A DNA stretch of 64,000 nt. Source: Leclercia adecarboxylata (lineage in GTDB: Bacteria; Pseudomonadota; Gammaproteobacteria; Enterobacterales; Enterobacteriaceae). Positions 58,396-64,000 of this stretch are shown piece after piece. Numbering within the stretch: position 1 is the first letter of the stretch; each line of letters opens with the position of its first letter. Under the pieces are notes generated by a model. It saw nothing but the letters and a program-made list of their open reading frames with translations, was not told where the DNA came from and made no database searches. The stretch lies in NCBI RefSeq assembly GCF_006171285.1, contig NZ_CP040889.1:186001-250000 (forward strand), read 5' to 3'. The position numbers and the translations under genes were made by a program.

Positions 58396-59220
58396 TTACT
58401 CCATTGGCATAACCAGCGGATCGGGAAAGAGATACTCAAATCCCAGTTCATGACAGATGCGGTTCCCATCAATCAATTTGCCCTTCCCCTCTCCGGGGGC
58501 ATCGTGGAAGTGCGGTGGCTCCAGACCAAGCTGACGGGCCATCACCGGATAGAATGTACTGCGTGTTGGATGAGAGGGCGCACATATATTATAGATGTGC
58601 CCGCCCTTTGGAGCCTGCAATAGCAGAGTAATCGCGTTAATTACATCCTCCAGATGGACCAGATTGACGCCATGCTGTCCATCAGGCGCTGATTTTCCGG
58701 CAAAAAAACGTCCCGGATGACGGCCCGGGCCTACCAGCCCTGCCAGACGTAATATATCCACCTGTGTGCCGGGTAAATTATGCAGCCAGTCCTCCAGCTC
58801 TTTTAAAACACGCCCGCTGGCCGTTACCGGCTGGCGCGGCATATTCTCTTTGACGGCGCCTTCGACATCGCCATATACCGAGGTTGAGCTGGTGAAAATA
58901 ATGCGCGGAATATGATGGGCCAGGGCGCTGTCGACAATTTCCTGCACGGCCTGCAGGTAATAGTTCTCCCCGGGACCGGTGCGACGCGCCGGTAAGGTAA
59001 TGACCAGCGCATCGACATTCATCAGGGCATCCAGGTCATCGGCGTCGCACACCAGTTCCGGCTCCAGGCGCAACTCCACGCTCTCAATGCCGCACATTCG
59101 CGCCGCTTCGACGCCATCTGCAGTGGTTTTACTGCCGGTAACGTGCCAGCCCCGCGCCTGTAACGACATGGCCAGCGGCATTCCAAGCCATCCCAGACCG
59201 ACAATTGCGACCTTTTTCAT
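58396..59220 (-). CDS. yeeZ: NAD-dependent epimerase family protein YeeZ
   Basis: A 274-residue short-chain dehydrogenase/epimerase-like protein with an N-terminal nucleotide-binding motif GLGWLGMPLA (8-17) and a Rossmann fold. The SSTSVYGDVEGAV stretch near 112 is the Ser/Tyr region. It matches E. coli YeeZ in length and place between yeeY and the his leader. The substrate is unknown. Confidence 0.92.
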   Translation of the reverse strand: MKKVAIVGLGWLGMPLAMSLQARGWHVTGSKTTADGVEAARMCGIESVELRLEPELVCDADDLDALMNVDALVITLPARRTGPGENYYLQAVQEIVDSALAHHIPRIIFTSSTSVYGDVEGAVKENMPRQPVTASGRVLKELEDWLHNLPGTQVDILRLAGLVGPGRHPGRFFAGKSAPDGQHGVNLVHLEDVINAITLLLQAPKGGHIYNICAPSHPTRSTFYPVMARQLGLEPPHFHDAPGEGKGKLIDGNRICHELGFEYLFPDPLVMPME

Positions 59221-59326
59221 GCGTTTTCTCCTGACTTTTACGCCTCTGCTGTAAGGCTACGCCAGCCACGCGGAACTGACAATTGATAGCGCCAATATGA
59301 AATCATTTAATGATAAAAAAAAGCCC

Positions 59327-59356
59327 TTGCTTTATGTAGCGCAAGTGGTTTAGGTT
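59327..59356 (+). promoter_or_regulatory. his operon promoter
   Basis: TTGCTT (59327-59332), an 18-bp spacer and TAGGTT (59351-59356), the same elements as the E. coli and Salmonella his promoter, 38 bp upstream of hisL. Confidence 0.85.
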
Positions 59357-59394
59357 AAACGACATCACATGAATAAGCATTCATCGAGAATTTT

Positions 59395-59445
59395 ATGACA
59401 CGCGTTCAATTTAAACACCACCATCATCACCATCATCCTGACTAG
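59395..59445 (+). CDS. hisL: his operon leader peptide HisL
   Basis: A 16-residue leader, MTRVQFKHHHHHHHPD, with seven consecutive His codons. Ribosome stalling on these codons when charged tRNA-His is scarce prevents the attenuator from forming. It is too short for standard gene callers. Confidence 0.97.
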   Translation: MTRVQFKHHHHHHHPD

Positions 59446-59508
59446 TCTTTCAGGCGATGTGTGCTGGAAGACATTCAGATCTTCCAGTGGTGCATGAGCG
59501 CAAGAAAA

Positions 59509-59545
59509 AGCCCCCGGAAGATCATCTTCCGGGGGCTTTTTTTTG
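59509..59545 (+). terminator. his attenuator
   Basis: AGCCCCCGGAAGAT and ATCTTCCGGGGGCT form a perfect 14-bp stem followed by eight T. The upstream segments 59446-59500 (CTGGAAG and CTTCCAG among them) can form the alternative hairpins of the attenuation switch. Confidence 0.95.
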
Positions 59546-59589
59546 GACCGTATTCAGGCAAGTTACAACAGGATCATGAGGAACCGACA

Positions 59590-60489
59590 ATGTTAGATAA
59601 TTCACGTTTACGCATAGCTATGCAGAAATCAGGTCGTCTTAGCGACGATTCCCGCGAACTGCTGGCGCGCTGCGGCATAAAAATCAACCTGCACACCCAG
59701 CGCCTGATTGCGCTGGCAGAGAATATGCCGATTGATATTCTGCGCGTGCGTGACGACGACATTCCGGGCCTGGTCATGGACGGCGTGGTGGATCTGGGCA
59801 TCATCGGCGAAAACGTGCTGGAAGAAGAGCTCCTGACCCGCCGCGCGCAGGGCGAAGACCCGCGTTACTTCACGCTGCGTCGTCTGGACTTTGGCGGCTG
59901 CCGCCTGTCGCTGGCCACCCCGGCTGACGAAGCCTGGGACGGCCCGGCCGGGCTGAACGGTAAACGTATCGCCACCTCCTACCCTCACCTGCTGAAGCGT
60001 TACCTCGATCAAAAAGGCGTGCAGTTTAAATCCTGCCTGCTGAATGGTTCTGTTGAAGTCGCGCCGCGTGCCGGTCTGGCTGACGCGATTTGCGATCTGG
60101 TCTCCACCGGCGCAACGCTGGAAGCTAACGGCCTGCGCGAAGTGGAAGTGATTTACCGCTCCAAGGCCTGCCTGATCCAGCGCGACGGCGACATGCCGGA
60201 AGCCAAACAGCAGCTGATTGACCGCCTGCTGACCCGTATCCAGGGCGTGATCCAGGCGCGCGAATCCAAGTACATCATGATGCACGCGCCAACCGAACGT
60301 CTGGATGAAGTGATTGCCCTGCTGCCGGGCGCCGAACGCCCAACCATTCTGCCGCTGGCAGGGGATCAGCAGCGTGTGGCGATGCATATGGTCAGCAGCG
60401 AAACTCTGTTCTGGGAAACCATGGAAAAACTGAAAGCGCTGGGCGCCAGCTCTATCCTGGTGCTGCCGATCGAGAAGATGATGGAGTAA
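59590..60489 (+). CDS. hisG: ATP phosphoribosyltransferase HisG
   Basis: The first enzyme of histidine synthesis: joins ATP and PRPP to phosphoribosyl-ATP and is feedback-inhibited by histidine. The 299 residues (start [20 protein letters not shown] at 59590 after GAGGAACC) equal the long-form E. coli enzyme. It has the C-terminal ACT-like regulatory domain and the PRPP-loop stretch [14 protein letters not shown] (about 168-181). An extension to 59461 overlaps the attenuator and is rejected. Confidence 0.98.
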   Translation: MLDNSRLRIAMQKSGRLSDDSRELLARCGIKINLHTQRLIALAENMPIDILRVRDDDIPGLVMDGVVDLGIIGENVLEEELLTRRAQGEDPRYFTLRRLDFGGCRLSLATPADEAWDGPAGLNGKRIATSYPHLLKRYLDQKGVQFKSCLLNGSVEVAPRAGLADAICDLVSTGATLEANGLREVEVIYRSKACLIQRDGDMPEAKQQLIDRLLTRIQGVIQARESKYIMMHAPTERLDEVIALLPGAERPTILPLAGDQQRVAMHMVSSETLFWETMEKLKALGASSILVLPIEKMME

Positions 60490-60501
60490 TTCCACTTTTG
60501 C

Positions 60502-60570
60502 TGCCCGGTGGCGCTGACGCTTACCGGGCCTACGGGTCTAGTAGGCCGGATAAGCAATGCGCATCCGGTA
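60502..60570. repeat. BIME (paired REP elements) between hisG and hisD
   Basis: One REP unit (GCCCGGTGGCG through TTACCGGGCCTACGG) and an inverted partner (GTAGGCCGGATAAGC through GCATCCGG) form a two-REP mosaic in the 94-bp hisG-hisD gap. A REP at this place is known in E. coli and Salmonella and stabilises upstream mRNA. Confidence 0.85.
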
Positions 60571-60583
60571 AAAGGAAAATGAT

Positions 60584-64000
<3,417 letters not shown>

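Noticed and set aside
59413..59436. Seven consecutive His codons, which resemble an engineered His tag.
   Set aside because: They are the natural regulatory codons of the his leader peptide, followed by the attenuator and hisG.

Overview
The window is chromosomal DNA of an enterobacterium close to Enterobacter, Lelliottia or Leclercia. Gene order and protein sequences follow the E. coli fliC-to-his segment almost gene for gene, and the his leader peptide, DsrA sRNA, RcsA, Nac/Cbl and the tRNA-Asn cluster are all recognisable. The genus cannot be fixed from the sequence alone. Nothing here looks like a plasmid or a complete prophage.

Layout. (1) 1-4001: the start of a glycosyltransferase-like gene, cut by the window edge, then three tandem flagellin genes on the minus strand. 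Each has its own sigma-28 promoter, and a terminator hairpin follows each. The copy furthest downstream is broken by a 2-nt insertion. (2) 4237-8024: fliD-fliS-fliT (cap and export chaperones) and amyA, with yedD convergent. (3) 8551-19673: fliE (minus), then the long fliFGHIJK and fliLMNOPQR block (plus). These encode the MS ring, switch, export ATPase and export gate, and a two-half-site FlhDC box lies between fliE and fliF. (4) 19701-31033: rcsA with an RcsAB box, dsrB, yodD, the DsrA sRNA, yedP, dgcQ (degenerate GGEGF active site), yodC, yedI, yedA, vsr-dcm, yedJ, a small membrane protein gene, a probable RseX sRNA and an ompS1/yedS-type porin with a one-base frameshift in its signal peptide. 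(5) 31167-34519: a dcuSR-type two-component system and mtfA.

(6) 34620-50548: a mosaic region punctuated by four nearly identical tRNA-Asn(GUU) genes. Between them lie a decayed HigB/HigA-type toxin-antitoxin locus, cbl and nac (nac with a sigma-54 promoter and NtrC site), a four-gene chaperone-usher fimbrial operon, erfK, shiA, amn, an M24 aminopeptidase P and yeeO. The second and third tRNA genes lie in perfect 139-bp inverted repeats flanking about 11 kb. (7) 50659-59220: tmaR, yeeA, sbmC, dacD, sbcB, plaP, yeeY and yeeZ. (8) 59327-64000: the his promoter, His-rich leader peptide, attenuator and hisGDCB; hisB runs off the window about two codons before its stop.

How it works together. Most of the first 20 kb builds one machine, the flagellum, under the FlhDC then sigma-28 hierarchy. 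Capsule and envelope regulation (rcsA, DsrA), a c-di-GMP protein (dgcQ) and fimbriae sit nearby. Nitrogen control (nac, cbl), shikimate uptake, AMP salvage and histidine synthesis fill the rest. I found no clearly undescribed multi-gene system. The best leads are the three-copy flagellin array beside a putative glycosyltransferase, the broken active site of dgcQ, the frameshifted porin, the internally deleted toxin with an intact antitoxin, and the potentially invertible tRNA-flanked segment.
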